This document shows, piece after piece, positions 1 to 8,808 of a stretch of 64,000 nt of DNA (within the stretch, counting starts at the first letter, position 1; the number at the start of each line of letters is the position of its first letter). Position numbers and translations under genes: made by a program. The DNA comes from Mesorhizobium norvegicum. Its GTDB lineage: Bacteria; Pseudomonadota; Alphaproteobacteria; Rhizobiales; Rhizobiaceae. The notes beneath the pieces are model-generated. The model was given only the letters and a program-made list of their open reading frames with translations. It had not been told where the DNA came from and made no database searches. The stretch lies in NCBI RefSeq assembly GCF_004919685.1, contig NZ_SMYZ01000073.1:47501-111500 (forward strand), given 5' to 3'.

Positions 1-381
1 ATGGGGGCGCCGACTACCGAAATCGCTCGGGCCGCCGATCTCCTGATAAACTGCCAAGACCATGCCTTCAGCATCATGAAGCCAGGCGCAATTGCTGGCG
101 AAGTCGACGCGGCCGTACGCCAACCGGTCTTAGAGGCGGGACTTCGGAAAACCTATCACCCGCGAGTTGGCTATTCCTTGGGCATCGGCTTCCCGCCAGT
201 TTCTGGTGAGTGGGAAGTATGCGACTTCATGGCGGGCGATACTTGGCTGCTCCAGGCGGGAATGATCTTTCACATGCTTGTCAATGCCAACGGCATCTCT
301 TTCAGCGAGACTATCCTGGTGACGGAAACGGGTTCGGAACGCCTGACATCCCTGCCGCGGGAGCTCTACATTGCCCAATAA
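1..381 (+). CDS. M24-family (creatinase/Xaa-Pro-peptidase fold) protein, 3' part only
   Basis: This is the C-terminal part of a pita-bread-fold M24 protein whose 5' end lies outside the window, so the ATG at position 1 is probably internal. It closely resembles the end of the complete M24 protein at 30079-31215, sharing GIGFPP, an FHML stretch and SET-ILVT. In classical M24 metallopeptidases the matching places carry metal ligands (GHGIG, TIEPG). Here the His and Glu are replaced (GYSLGIGF, GMIFHML), as in metal-independent creatinase and ectoine-hydrolase-type members. From this I infer a C-N bond hydrolase rather than a peptidase. It is followed directly by an imidazolonepropionase-like gene whose start overlaps its stop, so the two are likely cotranscribed. 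Confidence 0.8.
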   Translation: MGAPTTEIARAADLLINCQDHAFSIMKPGAIAGEVDAAVRQPVLEAGLRKTYHPRVGYSLGIGFPPVSGEWEVCDFMAGDTWLLQAGMIFHMLVNANGISFSETILVTETGSERLTSLPRELYIAQ

Positions 382-1690
382 TCCCACCTCGTCGATCCGC
401 GCCACTTCCGGTCCGAATTCCAATCTTGGGAAAGGCGAAGCTGCCGGGCTGCTGATCACGAACATTGCGGAACTAACACCCCTTGATGAATTTGGGCCGG
501 GTCCTCAGAGAGGTGGCCTGAAACACCTAAAGTCGATCAAGAACGCTGCAATCCATGTCGTTGACGGGCGAATAAGGGATTTTGGGCCTGCCGAACGAGT
601 TGCGGCCGGATTGCCGAAGGGAGGAGTGCCTAGAGTTCTTGATGCGCTCGGAGGCGCGGTGGTACCTGGTTTCGTCGACTGCCATACCCACCTGCTCTAT
701 AGCGGCTCGCGGGCCGACGAGTACCCAATGCGGGTCGCAGGCGCTAGTTATAGTGAAATCAGTTCCAGCGGCGGCGGCGTCACCCGCACAATTCGCGAAA
801 GCACCGGCGCAACCTCAAGCGAACTGAAGCAGGCGTTGAGGGCGAGGCTGGAGAAAGCCTTGCTGAATGGTACAACGACTGCGGAAATCAAATCCGGTTA
901 CTGGGTCGCTCCGGAAGGAGAATGCGCCGCGCTGGATATCATAGCCGAAGTCTCAGCGTCTCAGCCGGTCGACCTCGTTCAAACCTTCCATGTCGCGTTG
1001 GGCACGCCGGCACGATTTGGGGGAGCTGGAGAATATGCCAGATACGTCATCGACCACGTTCTACCGGCCGTTGCTCCGTATGCACGCTTCTGCGATGTTG
1101 TTTGCGATGTCGGTGCCTTCGCTGACAATGAGGCGCGGCAAATATTGCAAGCAGCAGGCAGGCGCGGTTTAAAGTTCAAGATTCACGCCGATGAATTTTC
1201 CGCCGCCGACGGGGCCGAACTCGCAGCGGAGCTTGGCGCTGTTTCAGCCGATCATTTGTGCTTCCTAGGAAAGGATACTGCCCTAACCCTGGCCAAAGCA
1301 CAAACGGTTGCCGTCTTGCTTCCGGCTACGTGTCACTATCTGCTTGCTCCCAGGTTTGCGGATGCCCGACAACTGATCGAAAGCGGAGTACCGATTGCCC
1401 TCGGGACAGATCATGGGCCAGGCAGTCCAACTCTTTCGATGCCATTCGTCATGGGCCTGGCATGTTCCTGGTTGCGTATGGACCCCGCTGAGGCGTTGGT
1501 TGCGGCTACTTGGAATGCTGCTTGCGCTATCGGAGCGGCCTCAACCGCCGGCCAGATCGCGGTTGGGCGGCCAGCCGACCTGGTGGTCCTTGAGGCACCG
1601 ACCTATCGAGATCTGCCATATCTGATCGACCAAAATCTTGTCCGATGCACGCTTAAGGATGGCGCTGTCTTCGGCAAGCACATAAATTAA
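371..1690 (+). CDS. hutI: Imidazolonepropionase-like amidohydrolase
   Basis: A 439-residue amidohydrolase-superfamily enzyme; HutI hydrolyses 4-imidazolone-5-propionate to formiminoglutamate. The sequence shows the metal-binding HxH (DCHTHLLYSG), a GSRADEYPMRVAG stretch typical of HutI, the later metal or catalytic His residues (FKIHADEF, ADHLCF) and the catalytic Asp in LGTDHGPGSPT, followed by the usual TIM-barrel C-terminus. Start: TTG at 371 with GGGAG 7 bases upstream, overlapping the previous stop. Residues 1-26 extend beyond the usual family start. No other hut gene (hutH, hutU, hutG) is in the window, and the neighbours are a creatinase-like M24 gene and a Pot-type transporter. The real substrate may therefore be another cyclic amide or imidazolone. 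Family assignment is firm; the substrate is inference. Confidence 0.8.
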   Translation: MPNNPTSSIRATSGPNSNLGKGEAAGLLITNIAELTPLDEFGPGPQRGGLKHLKSIKNAAIHVVDGRIRDFGPAERVAAGLPKGGVPRVLDALGGAVVPGFVDCHTHLLYSGSRADEYPMRVAGASYSEISSSGGGVTRTIRESTGATSSELKQALRARLEKALLNGTTTAEIKSGYWVAPEGECAALDIIAEVSASQPVDLVQTFHVALGTPARFGGAGEYARYVIDHVLPAVAPYARFCDVVCDVGAFADNEARQILQAAGRRGLKFKIHADEFSAADGAELAAELGAVSADHLCFLGKDTALTLAKAQTVAVLLPATCHYLLAPRFADARQLIESGVPIALGTDHGPGSPTLSMPFVMGLACSWLRMDPAEALVAATWNAACAIGAASTAGQIAVGRPADLVVLEAPTYRDLPYLIDQNLVRCTLKDGAVFGKHIN

Positions 1691-1719
1691 CAACTTCAAC
1701 AAAGGGGAATAAAGTCGCT

Positions 1720-1977
1720 GTGCTGACACCAGTAACCCACCACTACATATTGGCACCTAAGCTGGCTGACAGGCGAACGCTGATCGATGACGGGGTCGCA
1801 GTAGGTACTGCAGCGCGGCGTGTGCTCTCGGCCCGCGAAGAGGCGGCCGGCCGCCAAAAAAATAGGACGAAACCGCCGATTTCGTCGTCCTTGAGGCTCA
1901 GTCATATCGAGAAAATCCCATGCTTGATCGACCATCCGCTGGTCAAAATCGTAATCAAGAATGGAACGTATACCTGA
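1720..1977 (+). pseudogene. Decayed 3' fragment of a second imidazolonepropionase-like gene
   Basis: The stretch reads as a shrunken copy of the end of the preceding gene. LTPVTHHYILAPKLADRRTL matches LLPATCHYLLAPRFADARQL of the intact protein. After an internal deletion and a frame change, ADFVVLEAQSYRENP (frame +1) continues into CLIDHPLVKIVIKNGTYT, matching the C-terminal VVLEAPTYRDLPYLIDQNL... region. At least one frameshift and one deletion are needed. It lies between the intact gene and the transporter genes, so it looks like the residue of a tandem duplication, or of a divergent paralogue, lost by deletion. Confidence 0.7.
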
Positions 1978-2011
1978 ACTGATCTCAGTTCAGGCAACCC
2001 GGGAGGACAAC

Positions 2012-3073
2012 ATGAAGAATAGAGGAATGATTTCGAAGACTTCAATTGGAGCAATTGTGGCTACTCTGCTGCTCCATGTATCGCATGCGCAGAGCCAAGA
2101 GACGCTTACGATTTCTGCTTCGGGGGGGTCATACGACGCCTGCGTCAAGGCAGCCTATCTTGACGGGTGGGAGAAAGAGACAGGCATTAAAGTCGTTGTA
2201 GGCGGTGGGGCATGGGACCTCGGTGTTTGGCGGGCACAGCAGGAGACCGGGAAGACCGAGTGGGACGTTGCCACATCGGACCCCGGCCAGTTGCGCCAGC
2301 TGGTCCGAAATGGGTGGGTCATGCCGATTGATCCAGAACTCCCTAATAAAAATGGAGGCCTCGTCGATTTTCCGGGCCTCGTGCCCAAGTTTGATGGCAA
2401 GATCTATGCTCTACCCACCGAAATTTTCTCGACTGTCGTCACTTACAATTCCAAGGCTTTTAAGGGCGACAAGCCCAAGACCTGGGCTGATGTCTTCAAC
2501 GCCAAAAAGTACCCGGGCAAACGTTTGTTTTCCAACGTCCCCGTCGACTTCGGTGTGCTGGAAGTTGCACTTCTGGCCGATGGGGTCGCGCCTGAAAATC
2601 TCTACCCACTGGATATAGACCGTGCGCTGAAGAAGTTGGACTCTATCAAGAGCGACATCCTTTGGTATGATTTTGGAACTCAGCAAGTCGCGCTTTTGCA
2701 ACAGGGCGACGCAGTGATCGGGGCCGGCTGGGACGGCCGAGTGAAAGCCCTTCAGCGAGACGGCGGTACGATCGAATTCTCCACTGAGCAGGCGATCGTT
2801 AAGCCGGATCTTTGGATTCTGCCAAAGGGGGGCAACTCCGAACTCGGAGCTCGTTTTCTTGCCTTCATCGACAACCCTGAACGACAGGCCAAATTCGCAA
2901 CCTGCATCGGCTACGCTCCAGCCCTTCGTAAGGCGTACGACCTGCTGCCTGCCAATCAGAAGTTCACTGTCGACCCGAATAATCTGAAGGGCGTCGTCGT
3001 GTGGAACGACGAATATTGGGCAAAAAACGCACGGGACGTCACCGCGCGTTTTAATGAATGGCTCACCAAGTAG
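2012..3073 (+). CDS. ABC transporter periplasmic substrate-binding protein, PotD/spermidine-putrescine type
   Basis: A 353-residue extracytoplasmic solute-binding protein. The N-terminus has basic residues, a hydrophobic segment and a likely Sec cleavage after SHAQSQ. The mature part has the features of the PotD-like class (ETLTISASGGSYDAC start, a DVATSDPGQLRQLV segment, Trp/Tyr-rich ligand cleft). I chose ATG 2012 because GGGAGG lies just upstream; an in-frame ATG at 1961 would add 17 residues before the signal peptide and overlaps the hutI-like relic. It is the first gene of a set encoding SBP, ATPase and permease, with the second permease placed after two enzyme genes. The likely ligand is a small N-containing cation or opine-like compound, by inference. 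A stem-loop over the stop codon may set higher expression of the SBP. Confidence 0.88.
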   Translation: MKNRGMISKTSIGAIVATLLLHVSHAQSQETLTISASGGSYDACVKAAYLDGWEKETGIKVVVGGGAWDLGVWRAQQETGKTEWDVATSDPGQLRQLVRNGWVMPIDPELPNKNGGLVDFPGLVPKFDGKIYALPTEIFSTVVTYNSKAFKGDKPKTWADVFNAKKYPGKRLFSNVPVDFGVLEVALLADGVAPENLYPLDIDRALKKLDSIKSDILWYDFGTQQVALLQQGDAVIGAGWDGRVKALQRDGGTIEFSTEQAIVKPDLWILPKGGNSELGARFLAFIDNPERQAKFATCIGYAPALRKAYDLLPANQKFTVDPNNLKGVVVWNDEYWAKNARDVTARFNEWLTK

Positions 3074-3090
3074 GCGAGTTCGATCGCCTA
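3071..3090 (+). terminator. Stem-loop at the SBP stop codon (attenuator or mRNA stabiliser)
   Basis: TAGGCGA, a 6-base loop and TCGCCTA form a perfect 7-bp stem that includes the TAG stop codon. There is no T-run, so it is unlikely to be a complete terminator. Its place right after a solute-binding-protein gene fits the usual role of protecting the SBP part of the mRNA. Confidence 0.4.
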
Positions 3091-3121
3091 CGGGTCGATA
3101 GCAAGCAATGAGGTAACAATA

Positions 3122-4222
3122 GTGTCCAACGCCAGTAAGGATTGCGGGTCGCCACCCGCAATCCAGATCAGCCGACTGAAGAAGTGCTATGGCGCAGTGG
3201 AAGTGTTGCGAGGTCTCGACCTTGTAATTCCGGAAGGTTCCTACACAACCTTTCTTGGGCCGAGCGGTTCTGGAAAAACGACCCTCCTCAGGATTATCGC
3301 TGGTTTTGCCAGTGTTAGTGAGGGGACAGTCAGCATTTCAGGTGTCGACGTAACCGACAGAGCTGCCCGCGCCAGGGATGTCGGCATGGTCTTCCAAAAC
3401 TATGCCCTTTTTCCCCATCTCACGGCGAGAGAAAACGTTGAGTACCCGCTTAAAGTCCGCAGGTTGCCGCGCGAGGAGCGACGCCGACGTGCGTTGGAAT
3501 ACCTGGAGCGGGTGCACCTGGCAGAGTGGGCCGATCGCTATCCGCGCGAGTTGTCCGGTGGACAACAGCAGCGCGTGGCTTTGGCACGCAGTCTGGTTTA
3601 CGGACCCAAGCTTCTGTTGCTCGATGAGCCTCTGAGCGCGCTCGATAAACATTTACGCGGGCAGATGCAGGACTTCCTGAAGGAGTTGCAACGAGACCTC
3701 GGCATTACCTTTGTTCACGTTACGCACGATCAGTCTGAGGCTCTGGCGCTTTCATCGCTGGTGGTCATTATGCGTGATGGTCGCCTGGAGCAGGTGGGAT
3801 CACCCGAGCAGATCTATCTTGAACCGAATTCTCGCTTTGTAGCGGGCTTCATCGGCAACAGCAACATCGTGTGTTGCTCCGTCACTGCTCGCAATGGGCG
3901 GCTCGCAACGGTCAAGCTCGGGGATGGGACGGAGGTCGGTGTTCCCATTCCGGCAGGTGTTACTGAGCGGCTTGGTGTGGGCGAAAAATCGCTTCTCTTA
4001 TTACGACCGGAGAAAGCCGAGACTGGCTACCGGATCGATACGAGCGTGGTCGCCATGTCCGGGCCGGTGTTGAGCACGACCTTTATGGGTACGCACTACC
4101 AGGTGGTTTTTTCGACCCGGCATGGGGAAATCACAGCTCACCTGAACAACGACTATGCGCCTGGCCAGTCAGTAGACGTTGCCTGGCGCGCCGGAAATCT
4201 AATCGTTCTGCCAGCGGGTTGA
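3122..4222 (+). CDS. ABC transporter ATP-binding protein, PotA type
   Basis: A 366-residue ATPase that energises uptake by the neighbouring permeases. Visible motifs are Walker A (GPSGSGKTT), the Q-loop (VFQNYALFPHLT), the ABC signature (LSGGQQQRVALAR), Walker B (LLLLDEPLSALD) and the switch His (VTHDQSEAL). A C-terminal TOBE-like domain follows from about residue 240. Length is normal for PotA-like proteins. Start is GTG 3122 with GAGGTAA upstream. The stop overlaps the next gene by a few bases, indicating translational coupling with the permease. Confidence 0.93.
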   Translation: MSNASKDCGSPPAIQISRLKKCYGAVEVLRGLDLVIPEGSYTTFLGPSGSGKTTLLRIIAGFASVSEGTVSISGVDVTDRAARARDVGMVFQNYALFPHLTARENVEYPLKVRRLPREERRRRALEYLERVHLAEWADRYPRELSGGQQQRVALARSLVYGPKLLLLDEPLSALDKHLRGQMQDFLKELQRDLGITFVHVTHDQSEALALSSLVVIMRDGRLEQVGSPEQIYLEPNSRFVAGFIGNSNIVCCSVTARNGRLATVKLGDGTEVGVPIPAGVTERLGVGEKSLLLLRPEKAETGYRIDTSVVAMSGPVLSTTFMGTHYQVVFSTRHGEITAHLNNDYAPGQSVDVAWRAGNLIVLPAG

Positions 4223-4227
4223 TTGCC

Positions 4228-5058
4228 ATGCCAGCTCACCGGATCAAAATCAATCCGATAGTTCTCGCCGCTGCCCCCGGAATTGCTCTGCTCCTCATCT
4301 TCTTTGCCATTCCGCTCGCCAACTTAACAGTTCGCAGTCTCACAGACCCGGAGTTTGGCTTGGGTAACTATAAAGCGGTACTAGGGTCCCAGACTTACCT
4401 ACGAGTGGGGTGGCGCACCATCTGGATATCCTTCCTTGCAATGTCCGGGTGCGTCCTCATCGGCACGCCCGTTGCCTATGCAATTGCCCATTCGAAGCGT
4501 CGCGCCTTGGTCGTCGCTACCCTCGCCGTGTTGGGGCTCTCGTTTCTCACGAGTTCGCTCATACGCGCGTTCGCCTGGATGATCTTGTTCGGAGCACAGG
4601 GGCCGATCGTGGCAATTCTCAACGCAGCCGGGCTGGATGTACATACCCTCCTCGCAACCCAGGTAGCAGTGGTTGTCGGCATGATTCATTTCCTCCTTCC
4701 TATCTACGCGCTGACCGCTTTCGCGGGATTTCGCAACATGCCCTTTGATCTGGTGGTAGCAGCTGAAGGTCTTGGCGCATCGCGCTGGTACGCGCTACGT
4801 ACCGTTTATTTTCCGCTTGCGCTGCCCTCCATCATCAACGCCGGGTCACTAGTCTTTGTTATTGCTCTGGGGTTCTTCATCACCCCTGCGCTCCTTGGCG
4901 GTCCAAGCGAAATGATGCTGGGGCAGTTGATCGCCATCAGCATATCGAAGTTCGGTGATTTCGGCTTTGCGGCGGCGGCCGGCGTCCTGCTGATGGTGAT
5001 TACACTTTTCTTGCTCAGTGCGGTGCAGTGGGTCTCCAAAGCGGGGCAAAGACAATGA
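4228..5058 (+). CDS. ABC transporter permease, PotB type
   Basis: An inner-membrane permease of about 276 residues with roughly six hydrophobic segments (for example IVLAAAPGIALLLIFFAIP near the start). It has the EAA-type cytoplasmic loop that contacts the ATPase (VVAAEGLGASRWYALRTVYFPLALP). It belongs to the binding-protein-dependent permease family used by spermidine/putrescine-type importers. ATG 4228 is preferred for its GCGGG upstream; an in-frame TTG at 4219 overlaps the ATPase stop and is an alternative. Its partner permease is probably the gene at 7572. Confidence 0.9.
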   Translation: MPAHRIKINPIVLAAAPGIALLLIFFAIPLANLTVRSLTDPEFGLGNYKAVLGSQTYLRVGWRTIWISFLAMSGCVLIGTPVAYAIAHSKRRALVVATLAVLGLSFLTSSLIRAFAWMILFGAQGPIVAILNAAGLDVHTLLATQVAVVVGMIHFLLPIYALTAFAGFRNMPFDLVVAAEGLGASRWYALRTVYFPLALPSIINAGSLVFVIALGFFITPALLGGPSEMMLGQLIAISISKFGDFGFAAAAGVLLMVITLFLLSAVQWVSKAGQRQ

Positions 5059-6185
5059 GTTCAAAACAGATTCGGCTCGGCATCGTGGGGGCCGGCCTTT
5101 GGGCTGAGCGAGCGCATCTGCCGGCATTTGCCCGCATCAGCGGAGTGAAGATCGTCGGCATCGCGGACCCCGATACCAATCGAGCGCGGGAGCTCGCCAA
5201 CCGTTTTGGTATACCCAGCGTCTACGATAATCATGAGGACTTGCTTGCCGGCGGTGTGGACGCCGTCACGATTGCGGCGCCTGTTGACCAGCATTTTCAG
5301 ATAGCGTCTGCGGCGCTGCGCAGGGGGGTGCATGTACTATGCGAAAAGCCACTGGCGCGCACGGTTGACGAAGCTGCGGCACTGAAGGAGATGGCCGGGT
5401 CAGCCGGACTGGTTGATTGCATGGGCTTTATGTTGCGCTTCAGCCCAGCCTTCCTTCAGTTGCAAGAGCTGCTTGAAAGTGGTGCTGTGGGTCCAATTCA
5501 CAGCGTCCTTTACCATTCGCATTTTGCTCAGTTCTTCGATCCGCAGACGCCGTGCCACTGGACAATGGACGCCGAACGCACCGGCGGCGGTGTCTCAGTC
5601 GAATACGGCTGCCATGGTCTGGACCTCGCTCGATACGTGGCCGGAGATATTACAGAATTGTGCGCCAATGCACGCACGCTTGTTCCCGAACGGCCGGATG
5701 TCGGAGGCGCCATGCAGAAGGTCGACGTGGATGAAGTCTGCTCCTGGCTTGCCAACTTTTCCGGAGGGGCGGAGGGCCTATTCCACGTCAGCTGGAGTTC
5801 GAGTCTTAGCTTTGGCGTCGAGTTCGCGGTCTTCGGTCAGAAAGGAGCTTTAGGTTGGCGTAAGACCGAGAGCTGGCCGTTTTGCCAGGTTCTGTCAAGT
5901 ATAGATCCCACGCGAGAGATGCAGCCGGTCGAGATCGACCGGCGCTATACCGACCGTGTCGGTTGGGCGGAATCGTGGCGTGCTTGCTTCATGAACGGCC
6001 TCGCCCACCAGTTCACCGCCGAGATCGCAGGGGCTCCTAGGCGCTCTCCGGGCTTTCACGACGGACTCGAAAGCCAGCGCGCCCTCAAAGCCATCGGCAC
6101 TTCGCTCGCGGAACGGAGGTGGGTGAGCCTTGACGAAACCTCGGCGAGGTCGCGGGCCGATGAACGCAAATTGGGGATTCTCTGA
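5055..6185 (+). CDS. Gfo/Idh/MocA-family NAD(P)-dependent oxidoreductase
   Basis: A 376-residue dehydrogenase with an N-terminal Rossmann fold (GIVGAGLWAERAHLPAF, then VVGIADPD-like spacing) and the family EKP motif (HVLCEKPLA), followed by the alpha/beta C-terminal domain. Family members oxidise or reduce sugars, inositols or related polyols. The start ATG overlaps the permease stop in an ATGA junction, so it is translated in the same operon. A longer in-frame start at 5028 would lie inside the permease and is less likely. Its place among transporter genes suggests it acts on the imported compound; the substrate is not visible from the sequence. Confidence 0.88.
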   Translation: MSSKQIRLGIVGAGLWAERAHLPAFARISGVKIVGIADPDTNRARELANRFGIPSVYDNHEDLLAGGVDAVTIAAPVDQHFQIASAALRRGVHVLCEKPLARTVDEAAALKEMAGSAGLVDCMGFMLRFSPAFLQLQELLESGAVGPIHSVLYHSHFAQFFDPQTPCHWTMDAERTGGGVSVEYGCHGLDLARYVAGDITELCANARTLVPERPDVGGAMQKVDVDEVCSWLANFSGGAEGLFHVSWSSSLSFGVEFAVFGQKGALGWRKTESWPFCQVLSSIDPTREMQPVEIDRRYTDRVGWAESWRACFMNGLAHQFTAEIAGAPRRSPGFHDGLESQRALKAIGTSLAERRWVSLDETSARSRADERKLGIL

Positions 6186-7525
6186 TGTGGTCGGCCGAAA
6201 AATTGGCGGGCCTCATCACCGAATTTGATCCTTCGGTCATTTCGCAGGCCACGCGTGGAAAGGTATCCGATCTGGTCATTGACATCGTTGGCGCCGCCGC
6301 GGCCGGCGCTCGCACCGAGGCCGCCGCTGCAACCCGCGCCGTGTGCCAAGGCCTCTTCTTTCCCGGCTTGGCACTGTGCTGGTTCACTGACAGAAGGCTC
6401 TCACCTGCCGCCGCTGCGTTTGCAAATAGCGCGGCTGCAGCTGCCCTCGACATTGATGATGGACACCGGCGAGCGATCGGGCATCCGGGTGCGGCAATCA
6501 TTCCGGCCATGATCGCTGAAGGGGAAGCACGCGGCGCGAGTTCCGAGGAATTGCTCGCCGCGATCGTTGTCGGATATGAGGCTGGCATCCGTGTCGCCTC
6601 AGCCCAGTCCAACAGACAGGATAGCCGCCTCTATGCGACGGGGCGGTGGGCACCGGTCGCTGTTGCTGCGGGGCTTGGCTTTCTCCGCCGCCTCGACAGG
6701 GCGAGCCTTGCGCAGGCCTTGGCGATAGCCGCGACCCATCGCCCAGCGCAACTGCCAAGTGGGACCAGCAAACAGCTAGGACACGCTAAGGAGGGAATAG
6801 CTTGGGCTTCCTTCACCGGCTTCGTGGCGGTCGACCTTGCACAGAATGGATTCACTGCATCGCTCGACGTCTTCGATATACCAGAGCTTTTCGATGGGAG
6901 CGCATTGCATCGCGACTGGGGAGAGGTGTTCGAGATCGAACGCACCTACACGAAGCCCTATTCGTGTTGCAGATGGATTCACGCAGCCATTGATGCTCTG
7001 CGCATTATCATGGATCGCGAGGCGGTGCTGGCACGTGACATCTCACGCGTAGAGGTCCATACGATCGGACCCGCGGTCCGGTTGAACAACAAACCGGATC
7101 CATCGGCACATTTCGAGGCCCAGTTCAGTGTTCCATTCTGCCTTGCGGTGGCAGCGATTGAAGGAAGTAATGCCCTGGTCCTGCCCGATCCTGCCGTCCT
7201 TCACCGATCGGATCTCATCAGCTTCGCGCGGAAGGTCGACCTAAGGATCGATCCCCAACTCGACGCCCTTTTCCCGGCTCAGACTAGCGCCCGGTTGGTC
7301 GTGGAGACGCGATCAGGCGTCTATGAACACCAAGTCGACTTCCCAAAGGGAGAGCCAGACAACGCAATGACCCGCTCCGAACTCTTGGAGAAATTTGAGA
7401 GGCTCTGCACTTTTGGTTACGGTCCTTCCAAAGCAGCCCGGCTTGCCACTGCCTTCGCTATCCTAGACGATAGGACACTCGACAATGTCACTCAGCACAT
7501 CTCCGAAATTATCCTACCAGCATGA
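6185..7525 (+). CDS. MmgE/PrpD family protein
   Basis: A 446-residue protein of the MmgE/PrpD fold, which includes 2-methylcitrate dehydratase, cis-aconitate decarboxylase and iminodisuccinate epimerase. Signs are the N-terminal helical domain with SAAAALDIDDGHRRAIGHPGAAIIPAM (the DDGH...GHPG active-site region), then VGYEAGIRVA, the HAKEGIAWAS segment and the YKPYSCCRWIHAA-like stretch (TKPYSCCRWIHAAIDA). ATG overlaps the previous stop (TGATG). It has a paralogue in this window at 28279-29652 with the same key motifs. The Cys-Cys-Arg-Trp stretch is shared by both and may mark a subfamily. The exact reaction cannot be read. Confidence 0.88.
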   Translation: MWSAEKLAGLITEFDPSVISQATRGKVSDLVIDIVGAAAAGARTEAAAATRAVCQGLFFPGLALCWFTDRRLSPAAAAFANSAAAAALDIDDGHRRAIGHPGAAIIPAMIAEGEARGASSEELLAAIVVGYEAGIRVASAQSNRQDSRLYATGRWAPVAVAAGLGFLRRLDRASLAQALAIAATHRPAQLPSGTSKQLGHAKEGIAWASFTGFVAVDLAQNGFTASLDVFDIPELFDGSALHRDWGEVFEIERTYTKPYSCCRWIHAAIDALRIIMDREAVLARDISRVEVHTIGPAVRLNNKPDPSAHFEAQFSVPFCLAVAAIEGSNALVLPDPAVLHRSDLISFARKVDLRIDPQLDALFPAQTSARLVVETRSGVYEHQVDFPKGEPDNAMTRSELLEKFERLCTFGYGPSKAARLATAFAILDDRTLDNVTQHISEIILPA

Positions 7526-7571
7526 ATCGGCCGACGCTTCGGCAGCTCTGCCAAACGCACGGAGAAAACCA

Positions 7572-8402
7572 ATGAGACGGTCGTTCGATGCAGAGGGATG
7601 GCGCGAGCGATTCCTGATCCTCTGGACGATCATGACGATTCTTTTCCTTTTGCTGCCGCTGTCCGTGATTGTCATTATGTCGTTTTCTGCAGGGCAGTTT
7701 CTCACGATGCCCAAGGAACTGTCACTTCGATGGTACCAAGAAGTGCTTACCAACGGGCAGTGGCGCCAAGCCGCTCTGAATTCTCTTTCAATAGCATTGC
7801 TCGCGGTTTCTATTGCACTTCCCGCCGGCCTCGGACTGGCCCTCGCGAACCATTACGCTCCACCTAGGTGGCGGGCATTCGTGAGGTCGGCGGCCGCAGG
7901 CCCTATGATTGTCCCTGTCATCGTACTTGCTATCGCCCTTTTCTTCGTGCTGGCCAAACTCGGCGTTGTAGGGACGCGATTTGGTGTGGCGATTGGGCAT
8001 GGCCTGCTCGTCATGCCATTTGTGTTCGTGTCGGTGTCCACCGCGCTCGAGTATTTCGATGATCAGCTTATCGAAGCTGCGGAGTCGCTTGGCGCGTCGC
8101 GTTCTTACGCGTGGCGGACCGTCTTGCTTCCCTTTGTAGTGCCTGCAATCGTGGTGGGCGCGGCGCTGGCGTTCGTGAACTCGTTCGACGAAGCTGTCAT
8201 TGCCATTTTTGTCGGACAAGGCGGAACACTCACTATTCCGAGCTTGATGTGGCGTTCCATCAATCTCGAGATTACGCCCAGCATCGCGGCCGTCGCCTCC
8301 ATGGTAACTGGGATTGGTATCCTGATCCAGGGTGCCGCGTTCTTGTGGCTTTGGCGCCGCTTGAGGGTAAGCGTGAAGCTCACCCCATCTGGCGCGACAT
8401 AA
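7572..8402 (+). CDS. ABC transporter permease, PotC type
   Basis: A 276-residue inner-membrane permease, with the first hydrophobic segment at FLILWTIMTILFLLLPLSVIVIM and the EAA loop at EAAESLGASRSYAWRTVLLPF. The N-terminal LSLRWYQEVL region is typical of PotC-like subunits. ATG 7572 has GGAG 7 bases upstream; an in-frame start at 7485 would overlap the MmgE/PrpD gene by 41 bases. It completes the two-permease importer begun at 2012 but is separated from the PotB-like gene by two enzyme genes, an unusual order that still keeps everything on one transcript. Confidence 0.9.
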   Translation: MRRSFDAEGWRERFLILWTIMTILFLLLPLSVIVIMSFSAGQFLTMPKELSLRWYQEVLTNGQWRQAALNSLSIALLAVSIALPAGLGLALANHYAPPRWRAFVRSAAAGPMIVPVIVLAIALFFVLAKLGVVGTRFGVAIGHGLLVMPFVFVSVSTALEYFDDQLIEAAESLGASRSYAWRTVLLPFVVPAIVVGAALAFVNSFDEAVIAIFVGQGGTLTIPSLMWRSINLEITPSIAAVASMVTGIGILIQGAAFLWLWRRLRVSVKLTPSGAT

Positions 8403-8808
8403 GATGATGGGCTACGACCAGCAGTAACCGCATCTCGACTTTTTTCAAGAAGCCTTGCGGCGTCATGAAGCAGGGGCGTCTCCTTCCATTCATCAGCATC
8501 GCGCCGGCCCGCTCGGAAGCCAACGGAGCCGGTCCCGCAAAGTGTGCCCGTCATCACCGGCAACCTCTCCCAGGCAGGGCGCTGCACCGTCCTCACAAGC
8601 TGGAACCAACATAAGGACACCCAAGTCGCGAATTTCAGCCACTTGCCCGCGCTGCGGCCGTTTGCATGTTGAACATTCGGCGGGTGAGAGTCAGCGTGCG
8701 CGGCATCAACGCCACTGCGATGCTTAGAAGGTATTCACAATCAGCGGAAGAATGCAGCGGTTCGCGATAAATTGAAAGTGTCCTGTAGATGAGGCAGGGG
8801 TCCTTGGC
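8403..8808. other. Intergenic region between convergent genes, nothing recognised
   Basis: About 400 bases between the PotC-like stop and the stop of the regulator on the other strand. Both strands hold only short open frames without family features. No strong stem-loop with a T-run was found. Confidence 0.4.

Noticed and set aside
371..1690. Complete histidine-utilisation pathway
   Set aside because: Only an imidazolonepropionase-like gene is present; hutH, hutU and hutG/F are absent and the neighbours fit another substrate.
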